Source: Heterohyrax brucei
Taxonomy: Eukaryota > Chordata > Mammalia > Hyracoidea > Procaviidae
Assembly (NCBI GenBank): GCA_028571685.1
Contig: CM053148.1
Location: forward strand, 90,170,001-90,234,000
Direction: 5' to 3'
Length of the DNA: 64,000 nt
The notes under the pieces were generated by a model. The model made no database searches. It was not told the DNA's origin and worked only from the letters and a program-made list of their open reading frames with translations. Position 1 is the first letter of the stretch. Every line of letters begins with the position of its first letter. Shown one piece after another: positions 23,139 through 35,162 of this stretch. The position numbers were made by a program, and so were the translations under genes.

Positions 23139-23312
23139 CTTAATTTCACCTTCATAGACAGTTTTACAGGATATACAACTCGTTTGGAAGTTCTTCTCCT
23201 TCAAGGCTTTGAATGTGTCATCTCACTGCCTCCTTGCTGACATCATTTCTGCTGAGAAGTCAGACAAAAGCCTACAGGCTTCCCTCTGGATGTTACCTTT
23301 GCTTTGATTCTT

Positions 23313-25137
23313 GCTGCCTATTTAGCTATTTTTATTGTAATTTTTAAAACTTCATTGAATTACTATTAAAATTTATAAGAGAAATTCTTAGGTGCTCCAT
23401 AGAGCTGTCTGTTTTCTTTGCCTGCAATATAGGGTTTTAAAGCTAGGTAAAATTGTTACTAGACAAAATTTATGACTAAATATCTAAATATCATCTGGAC
23501 CTTACTTCACCCAGTAGAGGTGTCATAAAAGCTCCAATTGGCAACATCTTCACTTTGATTTCACAGTTTAACTCTTTAATTTGCAAGAAAATTCAACTTT
23601 CTTTTGAGTGTATCACCTTGTCAAAACCTCAAATTTGAACACGTGGAGGTAAAGGAAACCAAATGGGAGAAGTTTGATTGACATGCAACGCCTACTGATT
23701 AGAAGTTGTAAGGATAAATGGAAACACCAAGGCTTGAGTTCAATAACTTTTGACAATCTAACAACATGTGAGGTTTGTCAGGAAGCCCAACCCCAGTTGC
23801 TGACTTACAGCAAATGAACATGTAAAGTCAGTCTCAGAAAAGGAGTCTAACTACAATGGAAGGAATGTGGGTGCATAGATGATGGTGGTCAGGTATGTCC
23901 ACAAAGAAGCAGAAAATCATGGAGAGTTTAGTAACTAAAATGCTGAGAAGCTGGAGTGTCATTGTCCTTAAGAAATAAAATTCTGCTCATAGCACAGCAA
24001 GAAATTCAACAGTTAAGATTCACCATAATTTGCTAATTTAATCAGCTAATACATATCCTAAGATTCAAAATGACGTAAAACAGGCCTGCTATTCAGCAGA
24101 GATTGATCTTTGGTCAGAGTGTGTTTATTTTTCAGGGTTTTTGTTAGTGATAGCATTGTTTCCTCCAAAAAGATCTGCTGAGGTCTGAACTCAGGTACCC
24201 AGGAATATGACCCTGTTTCAACATAGGTTCGTGGAAAGTGGCATCAGTTAGAATAACATGAAGTCACACTGGAGCAGGGTGGATGCTAACACAATATGAC
24301 CAGTGTTAACACTAAAGTTGGTGTCAACCAGTGCAGTCACTCCTCTGTGAAAATGTGAATGTTTTGGAGACAGAAAAGACTCCCATGGTCCTTAGCCTAT
24401 TTCCACCTTTGTCTGGGATCCAGCAAAGTTTTAATGCTAGTTCTCTCTCTCAGATTATAAATAATAATTTTGAGGTTAAATACCATAGAAACAAAAGCTT
24501 AACAATAAATTGAAAGAGAGGTATAGATTAAAAAAAGTGATCTTGAAATCATTACTATTACACAACAATTATCTATGCAAGCAGTGAAATTATGTGCAGC
24601 CTGTGAAATGCAAACTAATGCATAGTCCAAAGAGCATTCATCTGAGATTCTGTGGTCACATGCATATTTGCTGATGAAAAAGACCCTAATGATATTTCCT
24701 TAGAAATGGTAGTTAGAATGTATGCAGGTACTCCATATGCTGACTTTACGCTACATCACAATATATGAGCCAAGCCAAGTGCCGTGAGAGATTTCTATAA
24801 AAGTTTATGCTGGTGAAGACTGTTGTTTCATACGGAACTGTCCACAATTCTGTGACATAAAAAAGGACATCAAGCATCCTTTGAAGAGCATGAGGTATGT
24901 TGCAGCCTGGTGGGGGGGGAGGTCAGTTGCTAAAGTTTCTATCCTATTATTTGGCTTGATACAGTTCAACAAAGAAATGGATTAGAATTAAAAGCACACA
25001 TTTAATTGAGAGATACCTGTAAATAAAAATCAGAAGTCAAAGTTAAGGAGATCATGTATTAGACACAGACTCAGTATTTTTGGTGAAAAAAAAGAAAGCA
25101 ATAGAGCTACTCATTATGAAACTGAGGTGATCGTGTA
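23313..25137. other. Intronic sequence, no recognised feature
   Basis: The sequence is unique-looking apart from a run of eight G at 24912-24919. I saw no repeat family or exon. Confidence 0.55.
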
Positions 25138-25502
25138 GATTTACCACAAACAAAGAAGACAGACGAAGAATTGATATGCTTGAACTGTGGTGTTGGAGAA
25201 GACTGAGTATACCATGGTATATCCAACCATGGACCTCCACAAGAACAAACAGATCTATTCTGGAAGAAGTACAACCAGGGTGCTCCTTGGAAACAAAGAC
25301 AGCAAGGCTGCATCTTACATGACTGGAGGGTCAGCCAAACAGAGGTAGACCCTCGATGAGATGGATTGACACAGTGGCTACAACAATGGGCTTAAGCATA
25401 AAAACGATTGTGGAGGTGGTGCAAGATTGGACAGTGTTCCATTCCGTTGTTCGTAAGGTCACTACGAGTCAGACCCCACTTGACAGCACCTAACAACAAC
25501 AT
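25138..25502 (+). mobile_element. RTE (BovB-like) LINE, 3' end
   Basis: The sense 3' end of the afrotherian RTE includes GAGATGGATTGACACAGTGG, GGGCTTAAGCATAAAAACGA and the terminal CACCTAACAACAACA. It has an internal deletion relative to the copy at 44808-45106 and is 5'-truncated. Confidence 0.88.
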
Positions 25503-25734
25503 GGAGATTTACTTACAATATCCATAGCAACAATAAAAATGCAAACCCACATTTTACCTGGATTATTGGAGTGTTTCATCCAAAAGCTCTTTTTAGCCTG
25601 GATTAGCAGCTACCCCTTTTTTCTAACAAGTCAATGGTACCATCAGAAGCTCTGAGTAGCACTCTATGTCTACAGAGAGGAAATCTGTTTCTTTGTTTCT
25701 TTGTTTTTTTAAAAATATTTTAAGTGTTTTACAT

Positions 25735-26235
25735 GTGACCAGAAGAGCCAGATGGTGCCCGACCACTGCCAGTGACTGCTGTGATGGGGCTCACAAAACT
25801 GAGTCTTAGTGGCAACACGAGAATAAAAAGGGGTTCACTCTGAGAACTCCACCAGAAGACCACAACTGATAGTCCAAAGGCCAGGAGTTTGCCCTGGGAG
25901 CATGGCCCCTGGACTTGATGGTGCCCCTGTCCATAAATCAGTACTGAGGTCAATGCCTTGAACAGGAATGGATTGGACTTGGTGATATAGATCGTGTGTG
26001 CACTCTATGGTTCTATGCATCTATAGAATGTCATCCTATTGGCCTCTGCCTAGAGGGGAGTGGAGAGCGTGGTGAAGAGAAGATTGTTAAGAGGATATAA
26101 CACGTATAAGACAGAGAAAGGATGAGTGTGCTGTTACCTGGCAAGGATACCAGTAGGAGCTGCACATTGCCAGGTATGTAAACTTGAACTGGATTGTACA
26201 CTCTCACCCAATCACAATTTAAAACCAAAAATTAT
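25735..26235 (+). mobile_element. L1 3' UTR fragment
   Basis: GGGAGCATGGCCCCTGGACT and the surrounding bases are the sense counterpart of the antisense L1 3' UTR at 17547-17815. The right end (CTCACCCAATCACAATTTAA) is the 3' end of the element. Confidence 0.85.
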
Positions 26236-26244
26236 CATGTTTTA

Positions 26245-26480
26245 AGTTAAGATTTACAGTCCAAGTCAATTTGTCATACAAAAACTTTCACAGGCTCTGC
26301 CATGTAACTCTAGCTGCTCTCCTCACCCTGTGAAGACACACTCCTCCTTTCTGCCTTGTAGTTCCTGTATCCATTCAGTGAGCTCCTGTCCCCCTCTGCC
26401 CTTGCATCTCACCTCTGGACAGGAGCTGCTCAGTGAGCCTCCCATATCTATTTAAGCCAAGAAGCACTTTCTTCACCACT
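26245..26480 (-). mobile_element. L1 3' UTR fragment, opposite orientation
   Basis: CAATTTGTCATACAAAAACT and AGCTGCTCTCCTCACCCTGT match the antisense end of L1 3' UTRs. It starts within about 10 bases of the 3' end of the plus-strand L1 piece on its left. Confidence 0.7.
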
Positions 26481-27555
26481 ATCATTTAACGCCTTTTAAC
26501 TTAGTCTACTCCCAACTCCACAGCACTTGGCTTGGCTTTACTCATTGTGTGAAGAATCAACTTCAGAAATGAGGTAACATTTCTTTTATTTACACTGTGG
26601 TCAGTTCAGAAAGGATTTCCCTCGTGTTGCCCCATGCCTTCTGTCATCTATGTCAACACTCTCCCATGAGCTGAGCCTCAGGTGACAGCAGTTTGCGGGG
26701 CAGAGGAGCAGGGAATGCCTGAGGAATTCTGCAAGGCTGAGCTTAAAGTGCACATGGATAAAGGGAGGCTTTATTGGTGACATTTAAAATTACAGGGGAA
26801 AGTTGCGAAAATAAACCTATTGATGTGAGTTTCCTGAAGTTTATATACAAGAAGTTGGTCTGTTTTTGAGTTTTGAGTATAAAGGTTTTATACAATAACC
26901 CTTATTATGAGGTATATTAACATTGTGTGAACATAAAGATTATCCAGGGGAATAGAGAGAACATTGGAAAATGGGACAGAATTAAAGAGAAGGAAAGGAA
27001 ATGGTGCAGGGGAGGAAAAGCTAGGATCTATAATTTGAGTTGGTTTTCTGAAGTGAGAGGATATATACATTAAATCATCCATAATTTACTGGCATCCCAC
27101 CAAACGCAGGGATTGGGAACACCCAAGTGGGCCTGAAAGGAAACGACCACTTGAAAAATGAAAGGCTGTGTACTCACTCTATAATAGAATGGTGCCACGA
27201 ATTATGTAGTTTAGTTAATTCAAGACTTTCTTTCTTTAAATGTGTTCACACAATAGAATAATAGCACCCCAGACTGAGGTGTGGAATGCAGTCTTGCCCT
27301 ATAATTTAAGAGAAATTCAAACTTAGAACTTAGGTGAAAGTTGATCTAGATTACAAACAGTAAAAGTTCTCTAAGGACGAATGGTGTAAATTAAGATACT
27401 TTATACTTATGTTCAGTCAACATGATTTGGAAATCACAATACAGTTCTTCTGGAAGTTATCAACAATTGTGTGTTTTACTTCACACGGCCACAGGTCCCA
27501 TAAAGGGTGTTTATTTCACTAATTTCATGTTGTCACTTGATTTCAATGCATTTAA
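26481..27555. other. Intronic sequence, little recognised
   Basis: A short segment near 26518-26543 (CACAGCACTTGGCTTGGCTT) may be another AfroSINE tail. Otherwise no repeat or exon was recognised. Confidence 0.5.
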
Positions 27556-27729
27556 GAAAACCCTGGTGGCATAATGGTTAAGTGCTAAGGGTTGCTAACC
27601 AAACAGTTGACAGTTCGAATCCACCAAGCACTCCTTAGAGATTGTGTGTGGCAGTTCTACTGGGTCTATAGAGTTGCTGTGAGTCAGAATCCACTCAGTG
27701 GCAGTAGGTTTGGTTTTGGTTTTTGGTTT
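27556..27729 (+). repeat. AfroSINE
   Basis: The copy is complete, from AGAAAACCCTGGTGGCATAA through GACAGTTCGAATCCACCAAG to GGTTTGGTTTTGGTTTTTGG. It keeps an intact B-box core, GTTCGAATCC. Confidence 0.93.
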
Positions 27730-29284
27730 AAGTTTCCTAAAGTATCCTTTCATCTCTGGTTTATACATGCAATAATAATAATAATACAGTAAAAACTTGA
27801 GATACATTCAAACATTTTAAACTGCCAAATGACAGGAAGATATGAAAATTTTTACATGTTTTTACAAGTGTGGAGACAGTGCTGAAGAAAAACATTTGAA
27901 AATGCATTCTCTGTGAAGGTAATCAGACATTAAAAAGAAGCTGAACAAAAAAATTTTTTTTTTCTTCAGATAGTATATGATGAATTCCTTCCCCTTGGCT
28001 GTTAAGAAAAGCAAGAACTAAATACTTAACGATCCTTAGAGCAAAATAAATTGCACATTTGCTAACTAATTAGGCTGGGCAAAGTTCTGTAGTGAGAATA
28101 AATGCAGCCGTGTTCTCTTCGCTATCTTAAATCCCAAATCTCTCCATTGGGTTTTCCTGCCATTCAGTGTTAAGGAGATAAGGACTCCCTTGATGGGGAA
28201 CTGCTGTATTGCCCGCCTAAAATGGCTCTGCTCTTTTTGTTAAGAACTGTGAAACACGTCCAACAGCTAACAGAAATCACCGAGCTCGGCTCTGTAGAAG
28301 AAATGATTACTCAAAATTATGCTTGCTGTTAATCTTTTCAAATAAATCTGAAAATACCAAGAAATCCCTGAAGTTTCTCACCTAAATCTCAGCCTTTGCT
28401 CTCTACACAATTAAAACAAGGAGAAAAGCTTTTATTTTACAAAGGAACTCTCTAATTCCCTTCTGCAGAAATTGGCAATAACGTGAATAATTATAAAAGT
28501 GACTTTTACTGATTTTGTTCATACTGTAGATCTTTTTAATACTCTAGTTAATCTTTATACACACAAGGAAGATGTCATTGACCAGTTACTGCTGCAAAGT
28601 GTTCAAGTCTTTTGAAGAAGTTCATGTATGTTGTCAACTCAGTTCAAACACATTCAAATAAATTTTTGATTTTTTTTTTTTTACAATTTACGTTGTTTCA
28701 AGTTTTCATTAGTTGTATGAAGTATAATAATCATATTTTAAAAAGTACTTTAGAGGCTTTTATGGGTTAAATTATATAACCTTTGTGGATATATACTTTG
28801 ACATAAACTCTAAGGATAGACATTCTGTAACAATTCACACCAATCTACAATCTGCTGAATAGGAGAACTAAAATAATGTAAAGATTATGAGTCATTCATT
28901 TATGTTAGACTTTTTGCTCATTTACTGGTAACAATATACTGGAGGCACTATTTGTAGATAACAGTTCATCAATTCTGAATTTCCATTCATTTTCTACTTA
29001 CAGCATTGCTTTTTATGTTTTTTTTCATCATGAATATAAGCTGCAAATAAAAAAGCAGTTTAAAAATAGACTTTTAATTGATAGGAATTTTTTTTTTTTT
29101 ACAGCAAGCAAACATTGTCCTTTGAAACTGAATGCCTTCTCTTTGAAGTATACTCCCTAAAAAATAAAAAACAAACCCTGATTTATTTTTTTCACTTCAA
29201 ACAAAAGTTATTTTTATATGTATACATAAAGAAATTTTATGTTTAAAATAACAATTTTTGTCTGTGTGTGTGTATATATACACA
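27730..29284. other. Repeat-free intronic stretch
   Basis: No transposon signature was seen over about 1.5 kb. Around 28070-28420 the sequence keeps several CpGs (for example ACCGAGCTCGGCTC) in an AT-rich setting. This makes it a candidate for conserved non-coding DNA, though only by appearance. Confidence 0.45.
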
Positions 29285-29815
29285 TGTGGTCTGACAATTA
29301 AGTTCATGAACTCATTCTAGAAAAAGTGCTACATACCTCATGGCTGAGTATCACTACGTTCACTCTTGAAATACTCCCCTTGGGAAGCTATGCACTGACG
29401 TCAATGCCTAGTCTTCCCTTCAAAGCAATTTGGAACTCTTCCACTGGAATGGCCATCAAAGCTGTTGTCATATTACCCCTGATGTCTTGAATGTCTTCAA
29501 AATGTTTTCCTTTCAATAATTCCTTTATCTTCCAGGAAAGAAAAAAATTATTGGGGGCCAGGCCAAATACAGTTAGTTGTTTCTTAGCTGAAAACTCCCT
29601 CGGAGACAACTATACAATTAAGTTTGTGAACTTGCCACCAGGCCACTGTGTACAATGACCATTGCAGAAAGAGTTCCAAAATTGCTTTGAAGGGTGGACT
29701 AGGCACTGGCATCAGTGCATACCTTTCCAAGGGTAGTAGTTTAAAGGTGACTATAGTGATATTCAGCCATAAGGTATGTAGCACTTAGAACAACTAAGTT
29801 TGCGGACTCAACTGA
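29285..29815. mobile_element. Mariner-like DNA transposon remnants in fold-back arrangement
   Basis: ACAATTAAGTTCATGAACTC at 29294 is a mariner-type terminal repeat, and similar termini occur near 29614 and 29788. The left arm (about 29320-29460) encodes, on the minus strand, peptide typical of the mariner transposase C-terminus (EDIQDIRGNMT, AIPVEEFQ). The right arm (about 29665-29785) is an inverted copy of the same region, roughly 80% identical by eye. No complete transposase remains. Confidence 0.75.
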
Positions 29816-29835
29816 GGGACGTGACATGTATAAAG

Positions 29836-29996
29836 TCCTCTTTGCACAGTGTTTAGGAGCTTGGCTGCTAAGCAAAAGATCAGCAGTTCAGCACCACCAT
29901 CTGCTGCTTGGAGATCCTATGGGGCAATTCTGTTCTGGCCTGTAAGGTCTTTATGAGTTGGAATTGATTGAACAGCAATGAGTTTGGTTTGTGTTT
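29836..29996 (+). repeat. AfroSINE
   Basis: The copy shows GCTTGGCTGCTAAGCAAAAG and TATGGGGCAATTCTGTTCTG, with a complete tail. It lies directly after the mariner remnant. Confidence 0.9.
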
Positions 29997-31130
29997 TGGG
30001 TCACTTCACCTTGTCTGTAGAAACTCTCAGCCTCATTTTAGCTATTTAACCTACTAAAAATTTCTATTCATCATTTCTCTCTGTTACTGATAATGTGTCT
30101 TGTAACAAGGACACATCTATTGTCTCCATCCTTCACACAGCCTACATATTTAGAACGCAAAATAAGAGTCTAATAAAGTTTTGGAACAGGCAGTTTAAAA
30201 ATACACCAAATGGAACACCACATTTAAAGAACTTGACCCAAAGAGGGCACTGGTTAAACTTGTACTTGCTATCTTTTATCAGTTATTCACTGGCGTCTTT
30301 TGTGATGAACATTTAAAACACATTGCAGTTCTCCAAGTTATTTAGCGTATGTGGGGGAGAAAATCCCTTCAGTCTTCAATCCCACCTACCATACTTCACT
30401 AACTTTTAGAACAGCTTGGTTACATTCTTTTCTCAGAGATTAAAAAAAAAAAAAAAGAACAAACAAAAAAAGAGGATCAGAAAGATTGCCCAGTCACAAA
30501 GTGGCAGAAATCGATTTGAACACAATTCTGTCTTAAATGAAAGCTTTGAATCACCCACAACCCCAGGCACATCTATAAAGTCTGAGTACAGAAAATCTCA
30601 TGTAAAAAAACCAATCTATAAAATTCTCATATACCTGGATATAAGAAAAATATATTCTCTCTTCCTAAAGACATTACAGATAAAAGATGAACAAATAGAA
30701 AAATATCAATGACAACAGCAACAAAGACAGTATAAGCCTTTAAATGCAATTAAGGCTATTCAAAAAAACACAACCTCATTCTCTGGCTATTTTACTTAAT
30801 CAGGTATTTCTGAGTATTCTTTAGACAAAACATATAAAAATATGCTGAAGATTTTAATGAAGTCTTAGCACACTGTGACTGATAGCAGTCAATTTCCTAG
30901 AGTGTCCAGTGGAACACATTGTAATGAGAGTACAATACAATGAAGAGGAATTCAGAGCATGTCTGTCCTATCTGATTCTGAGCCCTTTGACTCTAACTCT
31001 GAGGCCTTCCAATGTAGTACAGGGCCACTTAGAAGATACTTCCACCTAGTGTGCATTGTGGCCACATTGTATTCTGCTATTTTTTTAAAAATTCCTAAAG
31101 CGAAGGATTTGTTTCATGTATTCCACTTAG
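29997..31130. other. Intronic sequence, no recognised feature
   Basis: It contains an A-rich run near 30440-30470. No repeat family or exon was recognised. Confidence 0.55.
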
Positions 31131-31290
31131 GGGAAACCCTACCAGTGTAGTAGCAGACTGCTATGTCTGCTAACCATGAGGTTGCAATTTGAATCCACCA
31201 GGTGCTCCTTGGAACTTTATGGCGCAGCTCTACTCTGTCCTATAGGGTTGATATGAGCTGGAATTCACTCAACAACAGTGGGTGGAGTGG
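31131..31290 (+). repeat. AfroSINE
   Basis: The copy starts GGGAAACCCTACCAGTGTAG, keeps TTTGAATCCACCAGGTGCTC and ends CAACAACAGTGGG. Confidence 0.9.
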
Positions 31291-31465
31291 GATTCTATTT
31301 AGGACTACTAATACATTTCCAAATAATGACCTTACTTTGCCTTTTCTCTGACATTTCCCACCACGTAACACACCAAACCACAAACGCAGTCCTGATACTC
31401 AGTTGGTTTAATCATGAGCAAGTTTTGAGATCAAGGCACTAAGTGCAATACTGGGTATGACATTT

Positions 31466-31497
31466 CTGACACAACGGCACTTGGCTTTGGCTTTTCT
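31466..31497 (+). repeat. AfroSINE tail-only fragment
   Basis: ACAACGGCACTTGGCTTTGG stands alone, with no SINE body upstream. Confidence 0.65.
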
Positions 31498-31575
31498 TTT
31501 AATACATATTTAAAAGTGTTCTCTCTCTTTATTTTCAAGGAAGTCCTATAAATATTTCTTTGGGAATCTGATATC

Positions 31576-32133
31576 TGTCATGGATGGAGCCGTGACCTCT
31601 CAAAATATGTGTCAACTTGTTTAGGCCATGATTCCCAGTATTTTGTGGCTGTTCCCTGTTTCGTGACAGATATCCTCTTCCAACGTGTTGTAAACCCTAA
31701 TCTCTCTCTGTGGTTAATGAGGTAAGACTGGATTATGTTAAAGAGGATTAGGGCAGGATTTAACACCCTTAGTCAGGTGACATCCTTGATCCAATGTAAA
31801 GGAAGTTTTCCGGGGGTGTGGCCTGCACCATCTTTTATCTGACAAGAGATAAAAGTCAAAGGAAGCATGCCAAGAATGGGGACCCCACTCCACCAAGAAA
31901 GCAATGCCAGGAGCAGAGGACGTCCCCTGGACTTGGGGTTCCTGGGTGGAGACACTCCTAGTCCAGGAGACAATTGGTAACAAGGACTTGTCCGCAGGTT
32001 TAACAAAGAGAGAGCTCCCATGGAGTTGGAGTCCTGAATTTGAACTTCTAACCTACTAGACTGTGAATGAATAGATTTGCTGAAGACATCCACTTGTGCC
32101 ATTCGGTTACGGCAGCACTAGATTACCAAGACA
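31576..32133 (+). mobile_element. MaLR-like solo LTR
   Basis: The LTR runs from TGTCATGGATGGAGCCGTGA to TACCAAGACA. It shares blocks with 21088-21611, such as CCATGATTCCCAGTAT near 31626 and AAGAGATAAAAG near 31846. Flanking bases (ATATC, GTATT) give only a weak match, so the target-site duplication is worn or absent. No internal retroviral region is present. Confidence 0.9.
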
Positions 32134-32319
32134 GTATTTGAAATCTCTCTAACATCGGTCATTCTTTTTTTTTAAACCTAATTTAGATATTTCCATTTGT
32201 TATAAATCATTCGCTACTTCCACCCCCCCAAGAAACCAAATCTAAGGCATACAATTTTCTTCTTACTTTCCAGATAACGGGAACATTACTATTTCTTGTT
32301 GTTCTTTATTGTTCTGCTT

Positions 32320-32352
32320 AAATCCGACTCGACGGCACTTGGCTTTTGGCAA
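32320..32352 (+). repeat. AfroSINE tail-only fragment
   Basis: CCGACTCGACGGCACTTGGC then TTTTGGC stands alone with all CpGs kept, so it looks young. No body is present upstream. Confidence 0.75.
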
Positions 32353-32531
32353 TACTAACTCTTCATTTTCATCAAATTTTAAATATTTCAACTACGTTCA
32401 TATGAATCCTTGTCAAGACTCCCACAGTGCTAACACATGGGACAAAAAGAAAAAATGTGTAAATGATTTTAGCATTTTATGGAGAAATTATATTACATTG
32501 AAGACCACTGTTTTAAGAGACTACACAGTAT

Positions 32532-32700
32532 TTGGAATCCCGGGATGGCACAAAGAGCTCAGCACTGAGGTACTAGCTGAGAGGTTTGGGGTTTGTATCT
32601 GCTCAGAAGAGTCTCTGAAATGTCAGTCTTGCAAAAACTCTTGAGCACTCCTACTCTGCACATTGAGGGTCACCATAAGTCGGAATCAACTCAACAGCAA
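32532..32700 (+). repeat. AfroSINE, long subtype
   Basis: The body is diverged, but the 3' half is clear: CTCCTACTCTGCACATTGAG, then CATAAGTCGGAATCAACTCA. Confidence 0.75.
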
Positions 32701-33581
32701 ATAACACCGTAACAACAATATATATTATTTTGACAGAAATCATTTTAAAATAACCTAAATTGTGAGGCAAGCAATATTATGATTAAATATCGATTGTACA
32801 ATTCCACTCTTTCTTCTAAACATTTCACACAAATGGAAGACACTCAGTTGAATGTCTGAACAGTTTCACAAGACCCCCTCTTGCAACTAAAAAGCAATAG
32901 TCTGAATTTCAAAATTAAAAAAATAAATGCCTACAAATTAAAGTGTCAGTGGGTACAGCAAATTGCACATGGAAAATGTGAAAATAATGAAATGATCCCA
33001 TTCCGATGCATTCTGAATAGGGACCATTTGGCTGTATTGTACTCTCAAGCAGGAAAATAAATAAAAATGAGATTTTTTTCTTTTTTTAAATGGTTAACAT
33101 ATACCCTATAAAAAGACATTGAGTGAAATCTTATATTGAAATGTTAAAGAATAAGTCACTTGATATAATTTGTTCTAAAAATTTATACTGTTAGAAGTAA
33201 AAAATTCTAATTTTGTCAAGTGAGATTCATTTGCATTTTATAAAGCTTAACAAAATGCAAAAGAGAGTAAATTACAAATCCTAAATGCTATCCCTAAAAT
33301 AATTTGGGATAATTTTCCCATATACCTAGAGAAGAAAATATGTACTAAGCCTATGAAAATGCAAGCTGTGGCACTAACCACCTGCTTAATAACAAAGGCA
33401 AGGGCAACCTGTATCTGAAATGTAACTCCATTTCTATTTATCAGGAAACTTGAATGGTTGATAAATCTGCTAAAAACTACAGAGCAGGTGTTTTTTCCAT
33501 AAAGCCTTGAAACTTTTTAAGTTTTTAAGTTTTGGATGACTGAATAGTCCAGTAGTTACAGTGAGTCAGATGTATTTCCAT
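32701..33581. other. Intronic sequence, no recognised feature
   Basis: The sequence is strongly AT-rich. No repeat family was recognised. Confidence 0.55.
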
Positions 33582-34978
33582 GCTGCTGTTGCTAGGTGCC
33601 ATTGACTCAGGTCTGACTCACAGTGACCTGGTGTGCAACAAATGGGACATGGTCCATTCCTGAAACATCTTCAAGGTCACTGCTGTGTCTGCTCATTGTT
33701 GCAGCCACTGCTTCTGTTCCATAGAGTTAGAGGTCTTCCCCTTTTTCCCCGACTTTTGACTTTGCCAAGCATGATGTCTTTCTCCAACAAGGGTCGCTCC
33801 TGATCACATGTCCAAAAGTATGTGAGACAAAGTCATGCCATTCTCTCTTATAAGGGGCATTCTGACTGTACTTCTTCCAAAACAGATTTGTTTATTCTTC
33901 TGACAGTTTGTGGTATGTTCAATATTTCTTTGCCAACAACGTAATTCAAATGCATCAATTCTTCAGTCTTACTTTGTCCTTGGCTAACTTTTCCAAATGT
34001 ATGAAGAGACTGAAAATACTACAGCTTAGTTGAGGAGCACTTTAGTCCTCAAGGTGGTATCTTTGCTTTGTAACAGTCTAACACAGTCTTTTGTAGCAGA
34101 TTTGCCCAACGTCACAGGCCTTTTGAGTTCCTGACTGTTGCTTCCATGGGCATTAATTATGGATCCAAGTAAAATGACATCATTAACAGTTTAATATTTT
34201 CTCTGTTTATTAGGATGTTGCTTATTGGTTGAATTGTAGGTATTTTTCTTTTTGGCTATATAATCCATACTGAAGGCTGTATTCTTTCCTTTTCTCCAGT
34301 AAGTGCTTCAAGTCCTCTTCACTTTTAGCAGTCCATGCTGTGCACTCTGTAGGTCACGGGCTGTTAAGTAGTCTTCCTCCAGTCCTAATCCCACATTCTT
34401 CTTTAGATAGTCCAGCAGTTTGGAAGATTAGCTCAGCATACAGACTGAATAAGTACAGTGAAAGATGCAACTCTGATACACACTTTTCCTATCAAGCAGT
34501 AAGCATTCCCCTGTTCTGCTTGTACAGCTGCAACTTGGTCCACGTACAAGTTCCACAGGAGCACAATTCCGTGTTCACAATGTTATCCACAATTTGGGCA
34601 AAACATAGAATGCCTTTGCACACTCAATAAAACACAGGAAAACACTTTCTGGTACTGTTTGCTTTCAGCCAAGATCCATCTGACATCAGCAATGGTATCC
34701 CTCATTCCACCTACTCTTCTGAACATGTCTTGAACTTCCGGAAGTTTCATGTCAGTATACTGACATGATAATTTTTAAATTATCCTCAGTATAATTTTAC
34801 TTGAGTTGTTTGATGATGTCCTCACTTGATTGTCTTATCTTTCTTCAAATAGGCACATGTAAGTATATCTTTCAGTCAGTTTGGCCATGTGGCTGCCTTC
34901 TACATTTCTTGGCATAGATGAGAGAGCAATTCCAGCAGCATTGCATCCATTTGTTTTAACTTGACAGTTGGCATTCTG

Positions 34979-35162
34979 TCAATTCCTGGAGGCTTTTTTT
35001 TTTTTTTCCGATATCTTCAGCAAAGCTTGGAGATTTCCTTCAGTATCATCAATCAGTTCTCAATCATTTGTGATCTCATGAAATGGCTCAATATTCACCA
35101 ATTACTTTTCAGAACAGTGACTCTGTGTCCTCCTTTCATCTTTTTTTTTTTTTTTTTTTTTT
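34979..35162. repeat. Two T runs in the antisense RTE
   Basis: T-rich runs lie at about 34995-35007 and 35142-35162. They interrupt regions where RTE copies have mixed sequence, so they look like local expansions. Confidence 0.6.

Larger units (their letters stand above)
17318..23312 (-). mobile_element. Long antisense L1, 5'-truncated and inactive
   Basis: Read on the minus strand, this is an L1 from the end of ORF1 through ORF2 to the 3' UTR. The 3' UTR lies at about 17318-18500 and matches the 3' UTR pieces at 25735 and 43875. ORF2 spans roughly 18500-22400: the C-terminal part at 18499-18936, reverse transcriptase around 19704-20650, and endonuclease at 21865-22360 with intact SRIDH and SDH motifs. 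The frame is broken many times. The catalytic FADD box near 19977-19988 reads FAGD. The right end is in ORF1-coding sequence, so the element lacks its 5' UTR. A solo LTR (21088-21611) and an AfroSINE tail (23103-23138) sit inside it. Confidence 0.9.

Noticed and set aside
24900..24925. G run near 24912 as a regulatory G-quadruplex
   Set aside because: It is a single G8 tract without the further G tracts needed for a quadruplex.
27556..27640. tRNA gene in the AfroSINE head
   Set aside because: A- and B-box-like blocks are present in many copies here, but no cloverleaf or anticodon arm can be drawn. They are SINE heads.
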